Source: Bacillota bacterium
Lineage (GTDB): Bacteria; Bacillota; Bacilli; Alicyclobacillales; SLC66
DNA length: 9,763 nt
NCBI GenBank assembly: GCA_021846145.1
Contig: JAJZCJ010000114.1
Coordinates: forward strand, 1-9,763
Direction: 5' to 3'
Positions within the stretch are counted from its first letter, which is position 1, and each line of letters opens with the position of its first letter. The notes under the pieces are model-generated. The model saw only the letters and a program-made list of their open reading frames with translations. It did no database searches and had not been told where the DNA came from. The position numbers and the translations under genes are program-made. Of the stretch, positions 1 through 5,977 are shown one piece after another.

Positions 1-2
1 TG

Positions 3-569
3 GCTGCGATTGCAGCAGCGAGCGAAGCGCACCTTGACCCCGTGAAAGTCAACATGGTAGTAATCAAAGGGATCAATGACCAGGAAATCGTTGATATAGC
101 TGGCCATTTTCGTGGAACAGGGGTTACTGTGCGATTTATTGAATACATGGATGTGGGAAATTCCAATGGTTGGCACATGGATCAAGTATTTGCTGCAAAA
201 GATATTTTTACTATTATTCATTCTAAGTGGCCTTTACAAGCTGCAACTCCCTTACGCTTTGGGGACGTGGCTACACGCTATATGTATCAAGATGGACAAG
301 GTGAAATTGGTATTATTTCATCGATTACGCAGCCATTTTGCCAAAGTTGTACAAGGGTGCGTCTATCTGCCGATGGGCAACTTTTCAAGTGTCTCTTTGC
401 AGCAGAGGGGGTTGATCTCCGACACCTTTTGCGAAACGGAGCACCAGACGAGACGATTACAGACAAGATTGCCAGCGTATGGTCAGGGCGCGACGATCGA
501 TACTCTGAACTTCGATCCACACAGACAACGCAAAAAACGAAAGTGGAAATGTCACATATTGGCGGCTGA
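3..569 (+). CDS. moaA: GTP 3',8-cyclase MoaA, C-terminal part (5' end cut by window)
   Basis: Radical-SAM enzyme that converts GTP to 3',8-cyclo-GTP, the first step of molybdenum cofactor synthesis, in the cytoplasm. Only the last ~188 codons are present; the frame is open from the left edge, so the N-terminal CxxxCxxC radical-SAM cluster is outside the window. What is visible is diagnostic: the mid-domain stretch VNMVVIKGIND, RFIEYMDVG, and the C-terminal second [4Fe-4S] ligand set C-x2-C-x13-C (FCQSCTRVR...FKC). The protein ends in the Gly-Gly tail (HIGG) that reaches into the active site in characterised MoaA. The reading frame is intact up to a TGA stop. The GTG at 42 is internal, not a start. 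No other moa gene follows; the next gene is on the opposite strand, so moaA is the last gene of its unit. Confidence 0.95.
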   Translation, partial: AAIAAASEAHLDPVKVNMVVIKGINDQEIVDIAGHFRGTGVTVRFIEYMDVGNSNGWHMDQVFAAKDIFTIIHSKWPLQAATPLRFGDVATRYMYQDGQGEIGIISSITQPFCQSCTRVRLSADGQLFKCLFAAEGVDLRHLLRNGAPDETITDKIASVWSGRDDRYSELRSTQTTQKTKVEMSHIGG

Positions 570-607
570 TGTCGTTCCTGCGATAGCAGGCCACCATTCC
601 GTGGATG

Positions 608-641
608 CTAAAAAGGGTTCCGGCGATTCGCCAGAACCCTT
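608..641 (-). terminator. Rho-independent terminator of the cupredoxin gene, possibly bidirectional
   Basis: AAGGGTTC (613-620) pairs with GAACCCTT (634-641), and an inner GGCG/CGCC stem (622-625 with 629-632) continues the helix after one C/A mismatch, leaving a 3-nt loop. Read on the - strand the hairpin begins about 15 nt after the cupredoxin stop and runs into a short U tract (complement of 611-614). It also lies 44 nt past the moaA stop, but there is no good U tract on the + strand, so the - strand role is better supported. Confidence 0.7.
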
Positions 642-655
642 GATGAAATTTACGA

Positions 656-1240
656 TTATTGATTATATACGCTAAATGCGCCCTTCATCCAACCATTAGT
701 GGCCATTGCGCCCATCCAACCGCTGGAACCAGATCCGCAAGCGCCCATACATTGCCAGTTGTAGTTGCCGGCTTTGCCAGTGTTGAACTGTGCCACTACG
801 GTGACATATGCTTCTTTTCCGGTTTTAGGCGGAATCGGAATGTTGAGGTTTAAGCTCGGCACAGTAATCGTGTGCGCCACATTGTTTTTATTAAAGCCTG
901 TGAATTTTTTGCCGTCAACAAGTTCATATCCACCGACGGTGCCTTTTACCTTGTAGTTGTCACCCATGATCGCCGCAGGACCATCATCATAACTGTGAAT
1001 GATGAGTTCTACTCTTGTATTTGCTGGAACAGAAAAATTCGATGGTGTAAATTCTGGCCAACCTTTTTTGCCATCTTGTTTACCAGTATACACAGTGGTC
1101 ATAATGACTGTAGGATACTTGATCGACGTTGCTGATACGTGTTTTGCCACACTATGCGCGCTGACCGTCATCCCGGCTCCCATCATGCCAAACAGCATGC
1201 CAGACGCTAGCACAGATAATGCTAATTTATTCATTTTCAT
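656..1240 (-). CDS. Secreted cupredoxin-like (blue-copper-type) protein
   Basis: A 194-residue exported protein. Residues 1-28 form a Sec signal peptide (MKMNK n-region, Met/Gly-rich hydrophobic core, VSA cleavage motif, predicted cut after Ala28), with no lipobox Cys. The mature part looks like a single cupredoxin beta-sandwich: FSVPANTRVELIIHS in the first half, NNVAHTITVPS carrying a potential copper ligand His123, and a C-terminal NYNWQCMGACG loop with Cys164 and Cys168, followed by a Gly/Met-rich tail (Met176, Met179, Met185). A normal type-1 site has Cys, His and Met in this last loop; no His follows Cys164, so the metal site is atypical. Likely role: electron transfer or copper handling outside the membrane. 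The ATG at 1240 is preceded by AGAGGAGG at ideal spacing; an in-frame ATG two codons later is less well placed. Monocistronic between two terminators. Fold assignment is confident, exact function is not. Confidence 0.8.
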   Translation of the reverse strand: MKMNKLALSVLASGMLFGMMGAGMTVSAHSVAKHVSATSIKYPTVIMTTVYTGKQDGKKGWPEFTPSNFSVPANTRVELIIHSYDDGPAAIMGDNYKVKGTVGGYELVDGKKFTGFNKNNVAHTITVPSLNLNIPIPPKTGKEAYVTVVAQFNTGKAGNYNWQCMGACGSGSSGWMGAMATNGWMKGAFSVYNQ

Positions 1241-1339
1241 TTAATTATCCTCCTCTTTATATTGTTCGTGAGATATTAAACCATCTATAGTATTACGCTA
1301 ATTTTACAAATATAAAAGGTTCTTATGAATGAATATGAC

Positions 1340-1379
1340 TAGTACAAATGAATGATATCTGTCTGATTCTTTTGTACTA
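1340..1379. promoter_or_regulatory. 9-bp inverted repeat upstream of the cupredoxin gene, possible operator
   Basis: TAGTACAAA (1340-1348) and TTTGTACTA (1371-1379) are perfect inverted copies separated by 22 bp, giving a centre-to-centre distance of 31 bp, about three helical turns. It lies 100-140 bp upstream of the cupredoxin start and just past the trxB terminator. I could not place a convincing sigma-A promoter for the cupredoxin gene; the segment 1261-1320 is AT-rich and offers only weak -10-like hexamers (for example TATAGA). Function as an operator is inference. Confidence 0.35.
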
Positions 1380-1387
1380 TTTCGCAC

Positions 1388-1430
1388 AAAAAGGCAATGA
1401 GGAGCCACACAATCTCCTCATTGCCTTTTT
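1388..1430 (-). terminator. Strong Rho-independent terminator of trxB
   Basis: A perfect 17-bp inverted repeat (1388-1404 with 1414-1430) around a 9-nt loop, with GAGGAG/CTCCTC nearest the loop and A5/T5 at the base. It starts 35 nt beyond the trxB stop. Because the base is A-tract/T-tract, it would also stop any + strand transcript, insulating trxB from the cupredoxin gene. Confidence 0.93.
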
Positions 1431-1465
1431 CAAATGAACACATCCCCACAGTACACTTTGGCCTT

Positions 1466-2431
1466 TTACAAAGTGGCAGTAACCGACCAATCATGTACGC
1501 TAGACTCCTCTAAGAACTTCTCCACGTCAAGCGCAGCCTTGCACCCTGAACCAGCCGCAGTCACCGCTTGACGATAGCGAGAATCCATCACATCCCCGCA
1601 AGCAAAAATTCCCTTCACACTGGTGGCAGTCGTAAAGCCATCAGTGACAATATAGCCCGTCTTATCTGTCTGCAATTGTCCCTGTAAAAATTCAGTATTA
1701 GGCGAATGACCAATAGCAATAAAAATCCCATCAGTTTCGATCATCTGTTTGTCACCTGTCGTGTTGTCAATCACTTCGAGCGCACTGACTTTATTCCCCT
1801 GTGCGTGTACCTCGACAGGCGTGACATCGAGTAACCATTTAATTTTCGGGTTCTCTCTAGCACGCTCTTGCATAAATTTCGACGCCCGCAATGTTGCACG
1901 ACGGTGAACGATCGTCACCTCACTGGCGAATTTCGTAAGAAACGTAGCTTCCTCCATTGCTGAATCTCCACCACCTAATACCAAAATGCGCTTATTGCGA
2001 AAGAAAAAGCCATCACACGTGGCGCATGTGGATACCCCTTTGCCAATAAGTTCAGATTCACCAGCAATGCCAAGTAGCCTTGCCGACGCACCTGTAGAAA
2101 TAATGAGCGCATCCGCCTCATACTCATTTTCCTCATTAACTGTTACATGAAAAGGACGTTTGCTGACATCGATAGAAGTAACCCATCCTATCTCAAATTG
2201 TGCGCCAAACTTCTCCGCCTGTTTGCGCATATTGTTCATGAGCTCAGGGCCCATAATCCCATCCTCAAACCCAGGGAAGTTTTCCACTTCTGTAGTCAGC
2301 GTTAGTTGCCCTCCAGGCTCATTGCCTTCAATCACGAGCGGCTCTAGATTGGCTCGAGCGGCATAGATAGCGGATGTCAATCCAGCAGGACCTGTCCCTA
2401 AAATCATTAAACGCACATGCTTGTTTGCCAT
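1466..2431 (-). CDS. trxB: Thioredoxin reductase (NADPH)
   Basis: FAD enzyme that passes electrons from NADPH to thioredoxin in the cytoplasm. With the start used here it is 321 residues, the usual low-Mr TrxB length. Visible motifs in order: FAD-binding LGTGPAG (11-17), EPGGQLTLTTEVENFPGF, the redox-active CATC (Cys136, Cys139) in TCATCDGFFFRNK, NADPH-binding GGGDSAMEEA (153-162) with the phosphate-binding HRR (176-178), and the C-terminal FAD motif ACGDVMDSRYRQAVTAAGSG. Three ATGs lie close together (2440, 2437, 2431). The AAGG ribosome binding site abuts the first and sits 9 nt before the third, so the start at 2431 (MANKHVR) is preferred. Single gene, divergent from the membrane-protein gene on the right, with a strong terminator downstream. 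A related ferredoxin/flavodoxin-NADP reductase is excluded by the CATC motif. Confidence 0.96.
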   Translation of the reverse strand: MANKHVRLMILGTGPAGLTSAIYAARANLEPLVIEGNEPGGQLTLTTEVENFPGFEDGIMGPELMNNMRKQAEKFGAQFEIGWVTSIDVSKRPFHVTVNEENEYEADALIISTGASARLLGIAGESELIGKGVSTCATCDGFFFRNKRILVLGGGDSAMEEATFLTKFASEVTIVHRRATLRASKFMQERARENPKIKWLLDVTPVEVHAQGNKVSALEVIDNTTGDKQMIETDGIFIAIGHSPNTEFLQGQLQTDKTGYIVTDGFTTATSVKGIFACGDVMDSRYRQAVTAAGSGCKAALDVEKFLEESSVHDWSVTATL

Positions 2432-2468
2432 CTTCATCATCCTTAATGATAGTAGTTGTTTTTTTCAT

Positions 2469-2496
2469 AGTATATCTACTCCGAGGAATTCAGCAA
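2469..2496 (-). promoter_or_regulatory. Candidate sigma-A promoter of trxB
   Basis: On the - strand, TTGCTG (2496-2491) and TATACT (2474-2469) are separated by 16 bp. The -10 matches the consensus at five of six positions and the -35 only at three. Predicted transcription would start about 30 nt before the ATG at 2431. Assigned by hexamer match and position only. Confidence 0.45.
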
Positions 2497-2519
2497 GCGA
2501 TTTATAAATCTGCTATACT
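2491..2519 (+). promoter_or_regulatory. Candidate sigma-A promoter of the membrane-protein gene
   Basis: TATACT at 2514-2519 is a good -10 hexamer 40 nt before the TTG start. The sequence 17 bp upstream (CAGCAA, 2491-2496) is a poor -35, as is TTCAGC at 19 bp. The -35 position coincides with that proposed for trxB on the other strand, making a back-to-back arrangement. Confidence 0.35.
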
Positions 2520-2558
2520 GTGTGATGAAACAGGGGTATTCAATAAGGGGGAGTTACA

Positions 2559-3434
2559 TTGCACAAGGATCTCCGGAATCGTTCGATAGGGCAAATGCTG
2601 GATAGCATCTATCATCAGTATCGGAGATACTTCCCGCAACTATTTGCGGTTAGTCTTTTTTTTGAGCTGCCACAGCTTATTCTCAGCACACTTATTCAAA
2701 CACATACCACGAAATCATTAAATTGGCAACTGTTAAGCCAAGGCCAAGTAGGAATGGGACATTTTCTTACTCAATTGCAGTCTTACTCGACCGCAACCGG
2801 TGGGCTATTTATTGCTCTTCTTAGCTTAATAATTACGCTACTCAATCTGAACGTGTTCACCCCACTACTAAACGGCGGTTATTATTATTTGGCCAATGAG
2901 ACATTAGTCAAAGGCTCGAATAATCCTCCAGTGAAAATGTCTGCAAGTTTGCTAATACAGAAGGCGCGAAAACGGTGGTTCGCTTTCATATCCACAATTT
3001 GGCTGTTAATTGGCCTGTCCTTTGCGGGGATGCTCTTGCTCGGGCTCGTCGCTTTACTGCTATCACTTATCAACGGGCTAGCCTTAGCATCCGTTTTATT
3101 GTATCTCGCTGTGCTCGTCACTATGTTGTGGATCGTCACCAGGCTGTCTTTTACATTTGCCATAGTCGTGGTTGAAGAACAACGCAACTGGAACGCCATC
3201 AAACGTTCCTGGCAATTGACAGCCAACCGTTTTTGGTATTTATTCACTTTTCTTGCAATTAGCCAATTGATCCTGTCTTTTGCCGAGATGGGCTTTACTT
3301 CACTGATCTCACCGTTTCCAGGCTTCTGGTTACAAACCTTCCTAGGATGGATTTTCACTATCATCATTCAGCCCCTGTATGCACTGGTACTCATCAATTT
3401 GTTTTGGGACTTTCGCGAGTCCAAGGATCGTTAG
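2559..3434 (+). CDS. Multi-pass membrane protein of unknown function
   Basis: A 291-residue integral membrane protein. Hydrophobic segments at about residues 26-46, 82-104, 141-166, 172-204, 225-245 and 260-284 suggest roughly six membrane helices. A soluble amphipathic N-terminus (RSIGQMLDSIYHQYRRYF) precedes them. The segment AIVVVEEQRNWNAIKRSWQL just before the fifth helix resembles the conserved 'E-x-x-x-x-x-A-[IL]-x-R-S-W-x-L' stretch of families such as the glycerophosphodiester phosphodiesterase membrane domain and related DUFs; this is resemblance only and no catalytic domain is attached. The start is TTG, chosen because AAGGGGGAG lies 5 nt upstream and no ATG or GTG fits. Divergent from trxB. 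Its TAG stop overlaps the stop of the convergent HD-GYP gene. Substrate and role cannot be named from sequence. Confidence 0.85.
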   Translation: MHKDLRNRSIGQMLDSIYHQYRRYFPQLFAVSLFFELPQLILSTLIQTHTTKSLNWQLLSQGQVGMGHFLTQLQSYSTATGGLFIALLSLIITLLNLNVFTPLLNGGYYYLANETLVKGSNNPPVKMSASLLIQKARKRWFAFISTIWLLIGLSFAGMLLLGLVALLLSLINGLALASVLLYLAVLVTMLWIVTRLSFTFAIVVVEEQRNWNAIKRSWQLTANRFWYLFTFLAISQLILSFAEMGFTSLISPFPGFWLQTFLGWIFTIIIQPLYALVLINLFWDFRESKDR

Positions 3435-4540
3435 TCAATCAAAAAATCCATGATCGCACCATCGTGTGCATTCACAATCGTGATATACAAGTGTTCAATC
3501 AAATTTACGTCTTCTGGGGTGATGGCTTCGCCTCGTTCATTTTGAATAACGCGCACAATCGGCCTACCCGGGAAATTAGGATTCGTGTTTTTGACAATTG
3601 CCGTTCGTCCATCGCTCAACTTCACCTCTGTGCCGATCGGATACATCGATACTTTTTTACTAAATAAAGCCACCATATTTAAATCATATTCCGTATCCAC
3701 GCGACTGTACAGATACTCCATCACATCTGCCGGCAACATTCCTCTACGATAAGGACGATGCATCACCATTGCATCATACACGTCTGCCACAGCAATAATT
3801 TTGCCAAACAGGTGAATGTCATCCCCAACAAGTCCTCTTGGATAGCCAGTACCATTCAACCGCTCATGATGTTGATACGCACAGTGTGCCACCAAATAAG
3901 AAAGTTCATGTTGCTTCACAAGCACATCGTGGCCCAATTCAGCATGTTTTTTTATTTGCTCATATTCCTCAGTCGTTAATTTCCCGGGCTTATTTAGCAC
4001 ATCTACAGGAACCCATATTTTCCCTATATCGTGTAGCATCGCACCTAATCCCAAATCGACCAACATGTTTTCTGACAAACCCAAACTAACCCCGATAATT
4101 AATGCATAGATGGCTACATTGATAGAATGAACATAAGTCTGGTTATCATAAGTAGCAACAGTGGATAAATCTTCCTGTAAAATGGTCGTTCCTTGAAGAA
4201 TAAATAGCAATTGTTTCATTTGATCTCGCAGTAATTTTGTAATTTCACGGTCAATCGATACCTTATCAAGAGAGACGTTGTTGTGCCACAACTCCCATTG
4301 TACTGAAAGGATAGATTGGGTTTCTAGGCGCAGTTCGATCGGCACTGCCTCTTTGATTTCAATACCTTCAGACATTTCATCATCAATATAAACTACCGCA
4401 AAATCCTTTTGGATTTTTACAATAAACCCTTCGCGAATTTCCACACCTTTGGATAACAGAACTCGTCCATGCTCATCGTAAAGGGTTCTTCCAAGTCGCA
4501 TTCCTGGACGCAATAAAGACGAAGAAATTTGCCTTGACAA
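3431..4540 (-). CDS. HD-GYP domain protein, probable cyclic-di-GMP phosphodiesterase
   Basis: A 369-residue cytoplasmic protein. Residues 1-60 form the small N-terminal region often seen before HD-GYP domains (LRPGMRLGRTLYDEHGRVLLSKG). The HD-GYP domain spans about 130-300: His138, the HDIGK metal motif (His170-Asp171), His199, the HHE triad (224-226), and the signature NGTGYP (229-234), then Asp253 in AVADVYDAM. All the metal ligands expected of an active enzyme appear present, predicting hydrolysis of c-di-GMP to pGpG/GMP. A C-terminal beta-rich tail (YPIGTEVKLSDGRTAIVKN) is usual in Bacillota homologues. No membrane helix, PAS or receiver domain is visible, so the input signal is unknown. 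TTG start with AGGAGG 7 nt upstream; that site overlaps the end of mtnA, 14 nt away, so the two genes are likely co-transcribed. It shares 4 nt with the convergent membrane-protein gene. Confidence 0.92.
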   Translation of the reverse strand: MSRQISSSLLRPGMRLGRTLYDEHGRVLLSKGVEIREGFIVKIQKDFAVVYIDDEMSEGIEIKEAVPIELRLETQSILSVQWELWHNNVSLDKVSIDREITKLLRDQMKQLLFILQGTTILQEDLSTVATYDNQTYVHSINVAIYALIIGVSLGLSENMLVDLGLGAMLHDIGKIWVPVDVLNKPGKLTTEEYEQIKKHAELGHDVLVKQHELSYLVAHCAYQHHERLNGTGYPRGLVGDDIHLFGKIIAVADVYDAMVMHRPYRRGMLPADVMEYLYSRVDTEYDLNMVALFSKKVSMYPIGTEVKLSDGRTAIVKNTNPNFPGRPIVRVIQNERGEAITPEDVNLIEHLYITIVNAHDGAIMDFLID

Positions 4541-4554
4541 GTTACAACCTCCTG

Positions 4555-5604
4555 TTAATTCAGTAGCACGGTTCGCAAATCGACCGGCGGATAAAAGGTT
4601 CCTTTTTCTGTAACAATCGCAGTGATCAATTCGTGTGGTGTAACATCGAACGCTGGATTATAAACCACAATATGATCAGGCGCAATCTTGCGTCCATTAA
4701 AACTTGTGATTTCCTCTGGGGCTCGTTCTTCAATAGGTATTTGCCGGCCATGTTCAATTCCCAAATCCACCGTTGATGTTGGTGCTGCCACGTACAAAGG
4801 TATGCCAAAGTGTTTGGCTAATACTGCCACACTATAAGTGCCAATTTTATTTGCAGTATCTCCGTTGGCAGCAATTCGGTCTGCCCCCACCATGATAACT
4901 TGTACCTTCCCCTGGCTCATCACCATCGCCGCCATATTGTCACAAATTAACGTCACATCAATTCCTGCTTGTTGTAACTCCCATGCAGTTAAGCGTGCCC
5001 CTTGGAGGACAGGTCGCGTCTCATCTGCAAACACTTTAAAATCAATACCACGCTCTTTTGCAATATAAAAGCCAGATAGCGCCGTCCCGTAACGACTAGT
5101 CGCGAGCGCCCCTGCATTACAGTGGGTTAATATCCCCATGCCATCCCCAATGAATGATGCTAGCTGCTCCCCAATCACACGATTAGCAAGTTCATCTTCG
5201 CAATCAATTTGCTGCGCTTCATCAAGTAATGCTACTAATTGTTCTGCACGCGATACCCCTTTGCTACTTTGCCATCGACGTTGCATACGCCGCAATGCCC
5301 ATTCCAGATTCACAGCCGTCGGCCTAGCAGTCATTAAATAGCGAACATAGTCATCTATTGTCGCATCCCAATCATCTATCGACTCATTGTTTACCGCAAC
5401 ATGCATCCCCAGATACAACCCATACGCTGCAGCAATGCCAATCGCTGGTGCTCCCCGAACCTTCATGGCTCGAATCGCATCAAAAACGTCCTGAAGCGTT
5501 TGCAAGTCAATGTATACCAACTCGTCAGGCAACCGCGTTTGATCAAGGAGCACAATTTTGTCTTCATCAAATCGCACAGAACGAAACGGTTCACTCGCAG
5601 TCAA
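4555..5604 (-). CDS. mtnA: S-methyl-5-thioribose-1-phosphate isomerase
   Basis: Cytoplasmic isomerase of the methionine salvage pathway, converting 5-methylthioribose 1-phosphate to 5-methylthioribulose 1-phosphate. At 349 residues it has the normal family length. Recognisable landmarks: KVRGAPAIGIAAAYG (48-62), RPTAVNLEWAL (94-104), the catalytic Cys162 in THCNAGALATSRYGTALSG, DETRPVLQGARLTAWEL (195-210), and the catalytic Asp242 in VGADRIAANGDTANKIGTY. This distinguishes MtnA from the related eIF2B alpha subunits and ribose-1,5-bisphosphate isomerases, although substrate overlap in that superfamily is known. The start is TTG at 5604, with AAGGTGGG 6-7 nt upstream; a nearby ATG (5609) is out of frame and stops at once. 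No other mtn gene is in the window. It is followed after 14 nt by the HD-GYP gene. Confidence 0.95.
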   Translation of the reverse strand: MTASEPFRSVRFDEDKIVLLDQTRLPDELVYIDLQTLQDVFDAIRAMKVRGAPAIGIAAAYGLYLGMHVAVNNESIDDWDATIDDYVRYLMTARPTAVNLEWALRRMQRRWQSSKGVSRAEQLVALLDEAQQIDCEDELANRVIGEQLASFIGDGMGILTHCNAGALATSRYGTALSGFYIAKERGIDFKVFADETRPVLQGARLTAWELQQAGIDVTLICDNMAAMVMSQGKVQVIMVGADRIAANGDTANKIGTYSVAVLAKHFGIPLYVAAPTSTVDLGIEHGRQIPIEERAPEEITSFNGRKIAPDHIVVYNPAFDVTPHELITAIVTEKGTFYPPVDLRTVLLN

Positions 5605-5619
5605 AACATTCCCACCTTC

Positions 5620-5649
5620 AATATAACATGTATCGTAAATTCTTCACAA
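5620..5649 (-). promoter_or_regulatory. Weak candidate promoter of mtnA
   Basis: On the - strand TTGTGA (5649-5644), partly inside the U tract of the preceding terminator, is followed after 18 bp by TATATT (5625-5620). The expected transcription start would fall within or next to the mtnA ribosome binding site, giving a very short leader, so this assignment is doubtful. The alternative is read-through from the upstream operon. Confidence 0.2.
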
Positions 5650-5672
5650 AAAAAGAGGCACCTAAGTGCCCC
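5648..5672 (-). terminator. Rho-independent terminator of the etfB-etfA-fixC-fixX operon
   Basis: On the - strand GGCAC and GTGCC (5670-5666 with 5661-5657) pair around a TTAG loop and are followed, after TC, by seven consecutive U residues (5654-5648). It sits about 25 nt after the fixX stop. The stem is short, so some read-through into mtnA is possible. Confidence 0.85.
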
Positions 5673-5695
5673 AAGTATAACATGTCCCATTAAAA

Positions 5696-5977
5696 TCAAC
5701 CGAATTTATACGTAATGCCATAACCGCCCTTAGGATACACCCAATCAATATTGTAATGTGGGCACCCAATTCGACAAGTTCCACACTCCACACAATTCTC
5801 AAAAGCCACTGATGTCATTTTTTCTTCATCATGCCATTGATACACTTCAGCAGGGCAAAAGAATTGGCATTCTTTCGTCTCACAATGGAGGCAGACATCT
5901 TGATCTTTGATTATCAAATGTGAATTTTCATCCACCTTATAGCGGATTGTATACAGCTTTTCAGCTATGTCACTCAT
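5696..5977 (-). CDS. fixX: Ferredoxin-like protein FixX (EtfX)
   Basis: Small Fe-S subunit of the FixABCX electron-bifurcating complex; it carries electrons from the flavin subunits to FixC and hence the quinone. With the start used here it has 93 residues. Eight cysteines fall in two groups: C29-x2-C32-x4-C37-x3-C41 (CLHCETKECQFFC, followed by PAEVY) and C62-x2-C65-x2-C68-x3-C72-P (CVECGTCRIGCP), enough for two [4Fe-4S] clusters. The C-terminal IDWVYPKGGYGITYKFG is the typical FixX ending. Start choice: ATG at 5977 overlaps the fixC stop (ATGA), implying translational coupling, and has GGAGGG 10 nt upstream inside fixC. The ATG at 5995 has no spaced ribosome binding site and would add only six residues. 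Last gene of the operon. Confidence 0.95.
   Translation of the reverse strand: MSDIAEKLYTIRYKVDENSHLIIKDQDVCLHCETKECQFFCPAEVYQWHDEEKMTSVAFENCVECGTCRIGCPHYNIDWVYPKGGYGITYKFG

Noticed and set aside
112..675. Long open frame on + strand overlapping the end of moaA
   Set aside because: It is the shifted-frame shadow of moaA; the moaA frame shows the Fe-S cysteines and GG tail, while this frame has no family features and runs into the terminator and past the convergent gene's stop.
3407..3422. Hairpin GGACT-TTCGCG-AGTCC near the convergent gene ends as a terminator
   Set aside because: Only 5 bp of stem, inside coding sequence, with no U tract following on either strand.
5604..5700. SAM or methionine riboswitch upstream of mtnA
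   Set aside because: The gap between fixX and mtnA is under 95 nt and is mostly occupied by the terminator; there is no room for a SAM-I type aptamer and no matching core.
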